From positions 39,806 through 103,805 of the forward strand of contig NZ_QLLN01000011.1 in assembly GCF_003259375.1 (NCBI RefSeq): 64,000 nt of DNA, read 5' to 3'. The stretch's first letter is position 1, and the number at the start of each line of letters is the position of its first letter. Below are positions 18,401-26,852 of the stretch, piece by piece. Source of the stretch: Arenibacter echinorum (GTDB taxonomy: Bacteria; Bacteroidota; Bacteroidia; Flavobacteriales; Flavobacteriaceae). The translations under genes were made by a program, and so were the position numbers. The notes beneath the pieces were generated by a model that saw only the letters and a program-made list of their open reading frames with translations, had not been told where the DNA came from and did no database searches.

Positions 18401-19054
18401 ATGTCCATTAAAGATAATTTAAAAACAATCAAGGATTCGCTTCCTTCCCATGTTCAACTCGTTGCGGTTTCCAAGACCAAGCCGATAGCCGATATCGAAG
18501 AAGCCTACGCTGCCGGACAAAGGGTTTTTGGCGAAAATAAAATCCAGGAAATGACAGAGAAGCAGCAAGTGCTTCCCAAGGATATTGAGTGGCATATGAT
18601 AGGCCATATACAACGCAACAAGGTTAAGTATATGGCAGAATATGTGGCCCTGATCCATGGAGTGGACAGCCTAAAACTATTGCAGGAAATAAACAAACAA
18701 GCCAAGAAACATAACAGGATTATCCCCTGTCTTCTGCAAATCCACATTGCCGAGGAGGACACCAAGTTTGGTTTTGACGAGAAGGACCTCAACGAATTGA
18801 TCACTTCAAATGAAATTGAACAACTTGCTAACATAAAGATAATTGGACTAATGGGAATGGCCACATTTACGGATAACACCCTGCAAATCAGGAAGGAATT
18901 TAAACAGCTTAAAAACTTGTTTGAAAAAACCAAATCGGTGCTTCCTCATCTCTCGCAACTATCTATGGGCATGAGTGGTGATTATAAGATCGCGATAGAG
19001 GAAGGCAGTACCTTGATACGAGTGGGAAGCAGCATTTTTGGATCTAGAAATTAG
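18401..19054 (+). CDS. YggS-family pyridoxal phosphate homeostasis protein
   Basis: Single-domain TIM-barrel protein of the PROSC/YBL036C family that binds PLP and keeps vitamin B6 and amino-acid pools balanced, without a proven catalytic activity. The 217 residues include the PLP lysine Lys25 in LVAVSKTKP, then GENKIQEMTEK, WHMIGHIQRNKVKYM and the phosphate-binding end LSMGMSGDYKIAIEEGSTLIRVGSSIFGSR. It is likely a single transcript with its own promoter. Confidence 0.95.
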   Translation: MSIKDNLKTIKDSLPSHVQLVAVSKTKPIADIEEAYAAGQRVFGENKIQEMTEKQQVLPKDIEWHMIGHIQRNKVKYMAEYVALIHGVDSLKLLQEINKQAKKHNRIIPCLLQIHIAEEDTKFGFDEKDLNELITSNEIEQLANIKIIGLMGMATFTDNTLQIRKEFKQLKNLFEKTKSVLPHLSQLSMGMSGDYKIAIEEGSTLIRVGSSIFGSRN

Positions 19055-19090
19055 CGCACAACCTTACTGTTTCTTTGATGGGAGAATACG

Positions 19091-19098
19091 TATCTTTG
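19091..19098 (+). promoter_or_regulatory. Candidate -7 box upstream of the exonuclease gene
   Basis: TATCTTTG is an exact TAnnTTTG match, 27 bases before the ATG at 19126. TTTC at 19070-19073 is a weak -33 candidate with a 17-base spacer. It probably drives the exonuclease, ion channel, miaA and gntK genes together. Confidence 0.5.
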
Positions 19099-19125
19099 TT
19101 TAGTAATCTGAATTAGAAATATTAC

Positions 19126-20493
19126 ATGTACGTCATATTAGATATTGAAACTACAGGAGGAAAATACAATGAAGAGGGGGTTACGGAAATTGCTATCCAC
19201 AAATTTGACGGGCATAAAGTAGTGGACCAGTTCATTAGTTTGGTAAACCCAGAAAAAGAAATCCAACCATTTGTGGTTAATCTTACCGGTATTAACAACA
19301 ACATGCTTCGTACTGCTCCAAAATTCTATGAAGTAGCCAAGCGCATTGTGGAGATTACGGAAGATGCGGTAATAGTTGCCCATAATGCCCAGTTCGACTA
19401 TCGGATTTTGAGAACCGAATTCAGGAGATTGGGCTTTAATTTTGAACGCAAGACCCTCTGTACCGTTGAACTGGCCAAGCAATTATTGCCCGATGCCGAA
19501 TCTTACAGTCTGGGCAAATTGGTGAGGTCTCTTGGAATACCCGTTAGTGACCGCCATAGAGCCAATGGAGATGCCCTTGCTACCTTACAGCTATTTAAGC
19601 TTTTACTTTCAAAAGATCTGGACAAAACCATTTTTAAAAGCGTTCTAAGAACAGAGACACAAGGGGAACTATCGCCCAGACAATTGGATATGGTGGATGA
19701 ACTACCTTCGGAAACAGGGGTCTACTACATGCACAATAAAGATGGTGATATTATATTGCTGGGCAAAAGTAGCAACATCAAAAAAAGGGTAAATCAGTAT
19801 TTTACCAATAATAGTCCAAAGGCCAGAAGGATCCAGAAAGAAACCAAAAGGGTTTCTTATGAAAAAACGGGAAATGAATTGGCAGCCTTATTAAAAGAGA
19901 ATGCCGAATTATTGAGGAACAGACCCAAGTACAATAACCACTATAAGAAAAGGCTGTTTTCGCATGGTATTTATCAATCCAATAACCAGAATGGTTATAT
20001 TGCATTGGCGGCAGAGATTATAAATCCTAAAAAAAAGGCAGTAGCTACCTTTAACAGCCTTCAGGGCGCGGAGAATTTTCTGCATAGCCTCAGGGAGGAG
20101 TTTCAATTGTGCAATAAAATAAATGGACTATCACAGGCTAAGATGCACTGCTCCCATTTTGAGAATAATAGTTGCCTAGGCGGATGCATAAACCAAGAAC
20201 CGGTGGAAGCCTATAATGCAAGGGTAATACAAGCTATTGACAAGTACAGTTTTTCAAAAAAGAGCGTCTTGATCATGGACAAGGGAAGGGAAATTGGCGA
20301 ACGTTGTGGAATTGAGATCAAAGATGGTGTTTTTAAAGGCCTAGGCTATTTTAATTTAAACCATCAAATCAATAATATTCATATCTTGGAATCCATAATA
20401 ACACCTATGGAAGGAAATGAGAACACCACCCACATTATCTCATCCTATCTCAGAAAAAAAAAGGTGTTGAAAATTATAGAACTAAATCAGTAG
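19126..20493 (+). CDS. DnaQ-type exonuclease fused to a GIY-YIG (UvrC-like) nuclease
   Basis: Two nuclease domains in one 455-residue chain. Residues 1-165 form a DEDD 3'-5' exonuclease like the epsilon subunit: ILDIETTGG (Asp6, Glu8), VAHNAQFDYRIL (Asp91) and HRANGDALATLQL (His144, Asp149). Residues about 193-280 are a GIY-YIG endonuclease: ETGVYYM (196-202), LLGKSSNIKKRV and LLKENAELLRNRPKYN, as in the N-half of UvrC. The rest (CSHFENNSCLGGC) matches the UvrC-family cysteine region. Similar fusions occur in Bacteroidota and may act in repair like the E. coli Cho protein. The next gene starts three bases later. Confidence 0.92.
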   Translation: MYVILDIETTGGKYNEEGVTEIAIHKFDGHKVVDQFISLVNPEKEIQPFVVNLTGINNNMLRTAPKFYEVAKRIVEITEDAVIVAHNAQFDYRILRTEFRRLGFNFERKTLCTVELAKQLLPDAESYSLGKLVRSLGIPVSDRHRANGDALATLQLFKLLLSKDLDKTIFKSVLRTETQGELSPRQLDMVDELPSETGVYYMHNKDGDIILLGKSSNIKKRVNQYFTNNSPKARRIQKETKRVSYEKTGNELAALLKENAELLRNRPKYNNHYKKRLFSHGIYQSNNQNGYIALAAEIINPKKKAVATFNSLQGAENFLHSLREEFQLCNKINGLSQAKMHCSHFENNSCLGGCINQEPVEAYNARVIQAIDKYSFSKKSVLIMDKGREIGERCGIEIKDGVFKGLGYFNLNHQINNIHILESIITPMEGNENTTHIISSYLRKKKVLKIIELNQ

Positions 20494-20496
20494 ACT

Positions 20497-21324
20497 TTGA
20501 AAATTAAAAAAAGTTGGAAACAAAAGATCCATGAAGTAATCTACGGGACCCATACCCAAGCAGGAAGGCTTTTTGATATCATACTGCTTGCTGTAATCGT
20601 CTATAGTGTAATCATTGTAATGTTGGAAAGCATCCCTTCATTCGACGAAAAATACCATAAATTTCTAAACTATTCAGAATGGGTAGTGACAATTTTATTT
20701 TCTATCGAATACATTCTGAGGATAATTTCCATCAACCGACCTAAAAAATATATATTTAGCTTTTTTGGAATAGTCGATTTTTTATCCACAATTCCAAAAT
20801 ACCTTTCACTATTATTTGTCGGTTCCCAATATCTAACAGCTTTTAGAATTTTAAGACTGTTAAGGGTATTCCGAATATTGAAATTGGTACGTTTCGTAGG
20901 GGAGTCCAACAATCTGGTCAGGTCCATTCATGCCAGCAGAACCAAAATATTTGTTTTTGTTTTCTTTATCCTCATAATATCTATTTTATTGGGAACGGTG
21001 ATGTACATCGTAGAAGGCCCTACCCATGGCTTTACCAGTATACCACATAGTGTTTATTGGACCATTGTTACCCTTACTACAGTTGGCTATGGGGATATCT
21101 CCCCGCAAACCCCCTTGGGGCAGTTTATTGCCACAGTAATCATGATTATTGGTTATGGGGTAATTGCAGTGCCCACTGGGATCGTTTCGGCTGAATATGT
21201 AGCTGGGGCGACCAATAAAAAAAATATAGCCCCAGGGAAGACCTGTCCGGATTGTGGTACGGAAATCATGCGTATTGATGCCCATTACTGTAGGGAATGT
21301 GGGCATAAATTAAGTGATGATTAA
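20497..21324 (+). CDS. Voltage-gated-type potassium channel with C-terminal zinc ribbon
   Basis: Six-helix ion channel subunit of 275 residues. Hydrophobic helices begin around 26. An S4-like helix carries regularly spaced arginines and lysines (FRILRLLRVFRILKLVRF, 116-133), and the selectivity filter is TTVGYGD (194-200). The cytosolic tail ends in a zinc ribbon with Cys250, Cys253, Cys265 and Cys268 (CPDCG and CRECG). The start is TTG at 20497, three bases after the exonuclease stop; no ATG occurs before the first helix. Its stop overlaps the miaA start (TAATG), so translation is probably coupled. Confidence 0.9.
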   Translation: MKIKKSWKQKIHEVIYGTHTQAGRLFDIILLAVIVYSVIIVMLESIPSFDEKYHKFLNYSEWVVTILFSIEYILRIISINRPKKYIFSFFGIVDFLSTIPKYLSLLFVGSQYLTAFRILRLLRVFRILKLVRFVGESNNLVRSIHASRTKIFVFVFFILIISILLGTVMYIVEGPTHGFTSIPHSVYWTIVTLTTVGYGDISPQTPLGQFIATVIMIIGYGVIAVPTGIVSAEYVAGATNKKNIAPGKTCPDCGTEIMRIDAHYCRECGHKLSDD

Positions 21325-22235
21325 TGAACAAAAAAAATCTTATTTCCATTGTTGGACCAACTGCGATAGGAAAGACGACCTTGGCCATAGCCATTGCCAA
21401 ACACTACAAAACAGAGATCATTTCTGCCGATTCCCGTCAGTTTTACAAAGAAATGTCCATTGGGACCGCTGTGCCAGCCCAGGAAGAATTGGCAAGTGTT
21501 CCACATCATTTTATTCAGCACAAAAGCATTTTTGAAGAATACACCGTAGGGGATTTTGAAAGGGAAGCTGTAAAAAAGCTAGAAATACTTTTCGAAGATA
21601 ACGACACTGTTGTCATGGTAGGTGGAAGTGGTCTATACATTGACGCCATTAAAGACGGACTGGATAATTTTCCCTCAATAGACCCTAAAATCCGGGAATC
21701 ACTGAACGAAACTTTGATAAACGAAGGCATTTTAAGCCTTCAGGAAAGGCTTAAATATTTGGACAGCGAATATTACGGCCAGGTAGACCTAAATAACCCA
21801 CATAGGCTTATAAGAGCTCTGGAAGTGTGTATTGGCTCGGGACTCCCCTACACCTCTTTCCTAAAACAAAAAAAAACCGAACGGAATTTTAACACCATTA
21901 CCATAGCCTTAAATGCAGAAAGGGAGATTATCTACGACCGCATAAACCAAAGAGTGGATATAATGCTGGAGCAGGGCTTATTGGAGGAGGTAGCGTCCTT
22001 AAAGGAACAACAGACCCTGAATGCATTGCAAACTGTAGGTTATAGGGAATTATTTAGTTATTTTAAGGGCGATATTGATCTGGATACTGCTATAGCAGAA
22101 ATAAAGAAAAACACCAGAAGGTTTGCAAAAAGGCAATTGACATGGTTACGAAAAAAAGAGGATATTCTCTGGATTGATTATAAATATGAGTTGAACGAAA
22201 TTCTGGAGAAGATAGAACAAAAACGAAATGGATAA
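21324..22235 (+). CDS. miaA: tRNA dimethylallyltransferase
   Basis: Adds a dimethylallyl group to A37 of tRNAs that read codons starting with U, the first step to ms2i6A. The 303 residues are typical. The P-loop is IVGPTAIGKTTLA (9-21), followed by SADSRQFYKEMSIGTAVP, HFIQHKS and GGSGLYIDAIKDGL, then RRFAKRQLTWLRKK in the tRNA-binding C-terminal part. It starts inside the preceding stop (TAATG) and likewise overlaps gntK, so the three genes form a tightly coupled run. Confidence 0.97.
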   Translation: MNKKNLISIVGPTAIGKTTLAIAIAKHYKTEIISADSRQFYKEMSIGTAVPAQEELASVPHHFIQHKSIFEEYTVGDFEREAVKKLEILFEDNDTVVMVGGSGLYIDAIKDGLDNFPSIDPKIRESLNETLINEGILSLQERLKYLDSEYYGQVDLNNPHRLIRALEVCIGSGLPYTSFLKQKKTERNFNTITIALNAEREIIYDRINQRVDIMLEQGLLEEVASLKEQQTLNALQTVGYRELFSYFKGDIDLDTAIAEIKKNTRRFAKRQLTWLRKKEDILWIDYKYELNEILEKIEQKRNG

Positions 22236-22738
22236 TGACTTTAAGCAACAAAAATATTCTTTTTGTAATTGGGGTTTCCGGCACAGGTAAATCTACCATA
22301 GCAAAGTTGTTGGCGGAAAAACTCAACCTACCATTTTTTGACGGGGACGATTTTCATTCGGAAGCCAACATAAAAAAAATGTCCAAAAAAATCCCCTTGA
22401 CCGACGAGGACCGATATGGGTGGCTGGTTACCCTAAATAAATTAGCGGTGAACAACCAAGAAACTGGAGCTGTCATTGTCTGCTCCGCCTTGAAGGAATC
22501 CTACAGAAAATTACTTGAAAATAAAATTGAAGAAAAAGTGGTATGGATTTCCCTGGAAAGTTCTTTCGAATTGCTATTGGAACGCCTACAAAAGCGGAAA
22601 GGCCATTTTATGCCTGCCGAGTTATTAAAGTCCCAAATGGACACTTTTGAACCTCCTACCAATGCTATAAAAATATCTATAGAACCTAGTCCGCAAGAAA
22701 TTGTGGATCAAATACTTAAGGAGTACGAAACTAAATGA
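22235..22738 (+). CDS. gntK: Gluconokinase
   Basis: Phosphorylates D-gluconate to 6-phosphogluconate with ATP, feeding the pentose phosphate pathway. The 167 residues match the small GntK family: P-loop VIGVSGTGKSTIAKLLAE (11-28), PFFDGDDFHSEANIKKMS, the stretch PLTDEDRYGWL and VCSALKESYRKLLE, then RKGHFMPAELLKSQMDTFE. The ATG lies inside the miaA stop (TAATG), an unusual position away from the GntP permease found at 43.7-45.0 kb. It ends before a strong terminator. Confidence 0.94.
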   Translation: MTLSNKNILFVIGVSGTGKSTIAKLLAEKLNLPFFDGDDFHSEANIKKMSKKIPLTDEDRYGWLVTLNKLAVNNQETGAVIVCSALKESYRKLLENKIEEKVVWISLESSFELLLERLQKRKGHFMPAELLKSQMDTFEPPTNAIKISIEPSPQEIVDQILKEYETK

Positions 22739-22804
22739 TATTAAGTGCTAGAGTACATCGTCACCCTTAGTGAAGCAGACCCAAGGGCAATATTATAAAA
22801 ACAG

Positions 22805-22836
22805 AAACCCCGCCAATTTCTGGCGGGGTTTGTTCT
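22805..22836 (+). terminator. Terminator of the miaA-gntK transcript
   Basis: AAACCCCGCCA (22805-22815) pairs with TGGCGGGGTTT (22821-22831) across a short loop; T-rich sequence follows. It lies 66 bases after the gntK stop codon. Confidence 0.88.
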
Positions 22837-22886
22837 ATTATCGCATTTCCATGAGCTGCGGCTTTTAATTGAAATTATTACAAATA

Positions 22887-22916
22887 AAAAGCACCAAGAA
22901 AAAACCTGGTGCTTCA
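22887..22916 (-). terminator. Terminator of the RprXY-like operon
   Basis: AAGCACCA (22889-22896) pairs with TGGTGCTT (22907-22914). Read on the minus strand the stem is followed by a T-rich tail, and it lies just after the response-regulator stop codon at 22938. Confidence 0.85.
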
Positions 22917-22937
22917 AAAATTTTAGTTGAGTGATGA

Positions 22938-23645
22938 TTACTCAGTTTTAACCACCAATCTAAACCCTTCTCCATGGATATTCAATATCTCCACGTTTTC
23001 ATCTTTCTTGAGATATTTACGCAGTTTGGCAATATACACGTCCATACTTCGGGAAGTAAAGTAATTATCATCCCTCCAGATTTTGGTCAAGGCCAATTCC
23101 CTGGGCATTAAATCGTTCTCGTGCAAGGCCAATAACCTAAGCAACTCATTTTCCTTAGGAGATAGTTTAATGGCTTCTTCTTCCTTGTATTTCAAGAACC
23201 TAAGCTTGGAATTCAATTGAAAACCTCCAATAGTAAATTCAAATTGTTTACTGTCTGCTAGGGAACTGGAAGACTTTCTTTGAATTATAGCTTTAAGTTT
23301 CATCAATAGCACTTCCGAATCAAAAGGCTTGTTCAAATAATCATCTGCACCAGCTTTATATCCTTTAAGAACATCTTCTTTCATGGTCTTGGCCGTAAGA
23401 AAAACGATGGGTACATTTTCGTTCTTTTCACGGATTTCCTTGGCAAGTGTAAAGCCATCCTTATAAGGCATCATTACATCCAAGATACAGACATCAAAAT
23501 TGTCCTTCTTAAATTTTTCAAAACCTTCCATTCCGTTTTTTGCCAATGTAACGTCAAAATCGTTCATTGCCAAGTAATCTTTAAGTACAATTCCAAAATT
23601 GGGATCGTCCTCTACGAGTAATATTTTCTTATCTACTGTTTCCAT
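22938..23645 (-). CDS. OmpR-family response regulator (RprY-like)
   Basis: Two-domain transcription regulator of 235 residues. The receiver domain has the acidic pair at VEDDPNFG (Asp13-Asp14) and phospho-acceptor Asp56 in VCILDVMMP. The C-terminal winged helix starts about residue 135, with LSPKENELLRLLA and the DNA-recognition stretch TSRSMDVYIAKLRKYLKKDE followed by the wing NIHGEGFRLV. It lies seven bases downstream of its kinase, so the two are co-transcribed. The sequence resembles Bacteroides RprY; the name is by similarity only. It probably regulates its own promoter, where repeated TTAAC sites are present. Confidence 0.93.
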   Translation of the reverse strand: METVDKKILLVEDDPNFGIVLKDYLAMNDFDVTLAKNGMEGFEKFKKDNFDVCILDVMMPYKDGFTLAKEIREKNENVPIVFLTAKTMKEDVLKGYKAGADDYLNKPFDSEVLLMKLKAIIQRKSSSSLADSKQFEFTIGGFQLNSKLRFLKYKEEEAIKLSPKENELLRLLALHENDLMPRELALTKIWRDDNYFTSRSMDVYIAKLRKYLKKDENVEILNIHGEGFRLVVKTE

Positions 23646-23652
23646 TATTGTT

Positions 23653-25227
23653 TTAAATTAAAGGTAGTTTTATATAAAAAGTGCTTCCTTTTCCTTTTTC
23701 ACTTTCCGCATAAACCTCGCCTTGATGATCATCAACTATTTTTTTTACGTAAGCAAGCCCTAAACCGTGCCCCTTAACATTGTGTATATCTCCTGTATGT
23801 TCCCTATAGAACTTTTCAAAAACCTTTTTTAGTACTGCCTTGCTCATTCCTGCTCCCTGATCTTGCACTTTTATTATGATATAATTCCCGACCACTTCGG
23901 TAAAAACATCAATCTTGGGCACTTCTGGTGAATATTTCACCGCATTATCCAATATATTCACTATAACATTGGTAAAATGCATCTCATTGGCCAATACCTC
24001 TGAGCGTTCCGCCTTTAAATGTGGCTTAATATATCCTCCCCTATCCGCAACTATAAGTTCTACATGGGTAATGGCATCCTCTATTATGTCGTGTATATCC
24101 GCCCTATCCTTACTAATATCCAACTGATTTTTTTCCAACTTGGATATCCTCAATACATTTTCCACCTGCGCATGCATTCTCTTATTTTCGTCCCTTATCA
24201 TTTGCAAATAGCGCAGTACCTTCTCCTTATCATCTATAATCTTAGGATTCTTTATTGCTTCAACCGCCAAATTTATAGTAGCAATTGGAGTTTTAAACTC
24301 ATGCGTCATATTATTGATAAAGTCCGATTTAATCTCTGAAATCTGCTTTTGTTTTATCAACTGGTAGATGGCACTGGAATAGGCCACTACGATAACCAAG
24401 GTAAACGTCAGCGACAAAATTGCCATCCCGAGAATGGACTGTATAAGGAACCTTTTCTTTTTGGGAAAGGTTAGCAAGAGGGAAAAATTGGTATTCCCTT
24501 CACTATCCTTAAACAAAGGTGCCTTATAAAGTGTGGTCTCCGAGAACTTGAATTTTTTGGATTTCACCTTGGTAGGCAATCCTTTGCTATAAACCCCGTA
24601 TTCGTAGTCTATATCTATGCCCCTATTTTTTAGTTCCCGCCCAAGAAACAATTCTATTTCCTGTTTGGAAACGCGTTTATGGATAGACCTGGATTTGGCC
24701 TGTTCCCTAAAAACATCATCCAATGCCGCCTTATCTATAGAGGAGAGTCCTCCGATTTTCTCGAGCTTTTGGACGGGTGTCAAGGAATATTGCCTGCCGT
24801 CCAGACCAAAATCTTCTTTGTAAATTTCGGTTGTTCTGGTGCTAGTAATATTTCTAAAGGTCGTGGTGTCCAAGCCTATATCAAAGAACGTAGATGCCAT
24901 ATTGTAATCCTCCTCCAAAATACCATGGGTATAAAACCGTATTTCATTGGAATTAATATCACGATCAAAAAAGAAAAAATTCTTAAGATGGGTAGCCTTT
25001 GGCTTTCCAATACTATCCTTCAGTTTGTAAAACTCATTAAGATAATCCTGTACCTCCCGCTTTTCAATATTCTCTACAACCCTACTCAATATTTGGTTGA
25101 TTGTGTTTGAAAATTGTTCTTCCTTGTCCGCTACCGACTTATTTATCCAATAACTCTGAACAAAGATGATTCCTATTAGGGAAAGGCTCATTAAGACTAC
25201 CAAAAGACCAAATAACCTCTTATTCAT
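23653..25227 (-). CDS. Sensor histidine kinase (RprX-like)
   Basis: Membrane kinase of 524 residues with an N-terminal helix (MNKRLFGLLVVLMSLSLIG), a periplasmic region of about 230 residues and a second helix near 262-285. The cytoplasmic core has HisKA with phospho-acceptor His309 in NNMTHEFKTPIATI. The HATPase domain shows VIVNILDNAVKYS, KVQDQGAGM, KGHGLGLAYVKKIV and GKGSTFYIKLP. It precedes its response regulator on the minus strand and is close in sequence to the RprX type of Bacteroidota. The sensed signal is unknown. The candidate -7 box ends eight bases from the ATG. Confidence 0.93.
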   Translation of the reverse strand: MNKRLFGLLVVLMSLSLIGIIFVQSYWINKSVADKEEQFSNTINQILSRVVENIEKREVQDYLNEFYKLKDSIGKPKATHLKNFFFFDRDINSNEIRFYTHGILEEDYNMASTFFDIGLDTTTFRNITSTRTTEIYKEDFGLDGRQYSLTPVQKLEKIGGLSSIDKAALDDVFREQAKSRSIHKRVSKQEIELFLGRELKNRGIDIDYEYGVYSKGLPTKVKSKKFKFSETTLYKAPLFKDSEGNTNFSLLLTFPKKKRFLIQSILGMAILSLTFTLVIVVAYSSAIYQLIKQKQISEIKSDFINNMTHEFKTPIATINLAVEAIKNPKIIDDKEKVLRYLQMIRDENKRMHAQVENVLRISKLEKNQLDISKDRADIHDIIEDAITHVELIVADRGGYIKPHLKAERSEVLANEMHFTNVIVNILDNAVKYSPEVPKIDVFTEVVGNYIIIKVQDQGAGMSKAVLKKVFEKFYREHTGDIHNVKGHGLGLAYVKKIVDDHQGEVYAESEKGKGSTFYIKLPLI

Positions 25228-25234
25228 TTATAAA

Positions 25235-25242
25235 CAAAATTA
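25235..25242 (-). promoter_or_regulatory. Candidate -7 box of the RprXY-like operon
   Basis: On the minus strand this reads TAATTTTG, an exact match, ending eight bases before the kinase ATG at 25227. The mRNA would have almost no leader. Confidence 0.5.
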
Positions 25243-25246
25243 GAAA

Positions 25247-25298
25247 TTTAACATTTAGCGAATTGCACGTTTAACCTAACCTTAACAAAAATGTTAAA
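25247..25298. repeat. Phased TTAAC repeats upstream of the two-component operon
   Basis: TTAAC occurs at 25248, 25271 and 25282, and a related TTAAA at 25294; spacings of 23, 11 and 12 bases are near helical phase. The last two form an inverted pair, TTAACA-aaaa-TGTTAA (25282-25297). Direct half-sites about 11 bases apart are typical for OmpR-family regulators, so this may be an autoregulatory operator. Confidence 0.4.
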
Positions 25299-25307
25299 AT
25301 TTCGCGC

Positions 25308-25895
25308 TTAAGCCCTTATTTTAAGTAATTTATGGTGAATTCTGGAAACTTCCCTTTCCGTTGCCTCCAGTCCAATATTTTCAATTATGAAGTCTGAAAG
25401 CTTCTCTTTTTCACTATCTGGCCATTGATTATCAATTCGTTCCATTACCGCTTCGGCCGTGGTTCCGTCCCTATCAACAACCCTTTGTATTCTGATATCC
25501 CTTGGTGAGGTCACTAAGATTATTTTGTCATAAAATTCGTTGGTCCCATTTTCGAATATAATGGCAGCTTCCTGGATTACATAAGGTGCATTCTGGCGTT
25601 TGCACCAACTTTTAAAATGACGTCTCACAGCAGGATGGACTATATTATTGAGGCCCTGCAATAATTTCTTATCGTTGAACACAATTTTGGCGATATACTT
25701 CTTATTGGGCTCCCCTTCCAAATAACTATCCTTGCCCAATAATGTCTCAATATCCCTTTTAATCTTTTTTGAACTGACCATTAAATTCTTGGCCTCAAAA
25801 TCGGAATTATATATGGGCACCCCCAATTTTTGGAACATGGATCCTACAGTGGATTTTCCACTACCAATACCGCCTGTTAAGCCAACGATCATCAT
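25308..25895 (-). CDS. coaE: Dephospho-CoA kinase
   Basis: Catalyses the last step of coenzyme A synthesis, ATP-dependent phosphorylation of dephospho-CoA. The 195 residues begin with the P-loop VGLTGGIGSGKSTVGSMF, then PIYNSDFEAKNLM, VIQEAAIIFENG and the lid stretch RVVDRDGTTAEAVMERIDNQW. Two ATG codons in tandem (25895 and 25892) could serve as start; the second is more typical of relatives. It overlaps the stop of the YbbR gene and so belongs to the glycosyltransferase-ybbR-coaE operon. Confidence 0.96.
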   Translation of the reverse strand: MMIVGLTGGIGSGKSTVGSMFQKLGVPIYNSDFEAKNLMVSSKKIKRDIETLLGKDSYLEGEPNKKYIAKIVFNDKKLLQGLNNIVHPAVRRHFKSWCKRQNAPYVIQEAAIIFENGTNEFYDKIILVTSPRDIRIQRVVDRDGTTAEAVMERIDNQWPDSEKEKLSDFIIENIGLEATEREVSRIHHKLLKIRA

Positions 25896-26848
25896 TGTCT
25901 CTTGAGTATAAATTCTACTTTATTCTCCCTTAGCTGCACCACATTGACGCTATCGGGCTTTTTGGTCAATTTCAGGTCCAAAACATTTTCATTTTTGTCC
26001 TTTAGGCTGGAATAGTCGGCAGTAACCACAAAATCTGACACCGCCAATTCCTTAATAGCACTTAAACGTCCCCTGCACAAAACCGAAACTATTTCAGGAA
26101 AAGTTCTAATCCCCACTCCTTCAGGCACATTGACCACCTCTACTGGCACCTTAAAAACCTTTTCGGAAAATTTAAATATTTTGGCCGATAGGGTTACGCT
26201 ATGATCTGAGTATTTGGTGTTTTTTAAATTAGGCGGCAGAATCAATTTTAATTTCTTAGAAATATCATTGGTCGTATGTGGCAGCACCAGGGTTTGGGTA
26301 GTAATTCCAGTCAAAGTATCAATATCTGTTTTAGGCCCCATTACGGTGATGGAATCTGGCAACAAGGTATAGTTATTATCCATTAGGTAATTTTGTTCCA
26401 GATCAATTGTCACTTTAGGAAGTACTGGTACCTTTTTTTTGTAAAGCTTTTGAAAATTAAAAAACAACGTATCCCTGTCCATATCCTCAACCCTTATAAA
26501 TTTAGAAAGTTGATTTTCTATTTGACTTCTATAGGTTGTTGGGGAAACAAAATATTTGGGACCTTTTTTTTCCAATTGGGATAGGTCCACCTCTACAGTT
26601 TTATTTTTAAAACTGAACATCAAAAATTGAAACCCACTGGCCCTAAGCCTAACCTTAATGTTCCTTTTGGAAACACCGTTTAGCAATAAGCTGTCCGGAG
26701 TGCTGCCGTAATAAATATCAAAGGTGGCATTATTGGTATATTGTTCTCCCAAATTGCTAATAAACCAAGCGAGACTGGAACATAATAGAAAGACCAGAAA
26801 CAGTTTAACCTTTCTTTTATTGAGCCCTTTTTTAATTTTATCTATCAA
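25892..26848 (-). CDS. YbbR-domain membrane protein
   Basis: A 318-residue protein with one N-terminal membrane helix (about 13-32, VKLFLVFLLCSSLAWFISNL) and an extracytoplasmic part made of YbbR-type beta domains. In Firmicutes, YbbR proteins (CdaR) regulate diadenylate cyclase; here no cyclase gene adjoins, so the role is open. The frame starts at TTG 26848, which relatives support (short basic segment before the helix); no ATG occurs before the helix. The stop overlaps the coaE start, and the glycosyltransferase gene ends four bases upstream. Confidence 0.88.
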   Translation of the reverse strand: MIDKIKKGLNKRKVKLFLVFLLCSSLAWFISNLGEQYTNNATFDIYYGSTPDSLLLNGVSKRNIKVRLRASGFQFLMFSFKNKTVEVDLSQLEKKGPKYFVSPTTYRSQIENQLSKFIRVEDMDRDTLFFNFQKLYKKKVPVLPKVTIDLEQNYLMDNNYTLLPDSITVMGPKTDIDTLTGITTQTLVLPHTTNDISKKLKLILPPNLKNTKYSDHSVTLSAKIFKFSEKVFKVPVEVVNVPEGVGIRTFPEIVSVLCRGRLSAIKELAVSDFVVTADYSSLKDKNENVLDLKLTKKPDSVNVVQLRENKVEFILKRQ

Positions 26849-26852
26849 CTTA

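Noticed and set aside
22805-22916. Two hairpins considered as a repeat or mobile-element end
   Set aside because: They differ in sequence and each fits a terminator for one of the two convergent transcripts.
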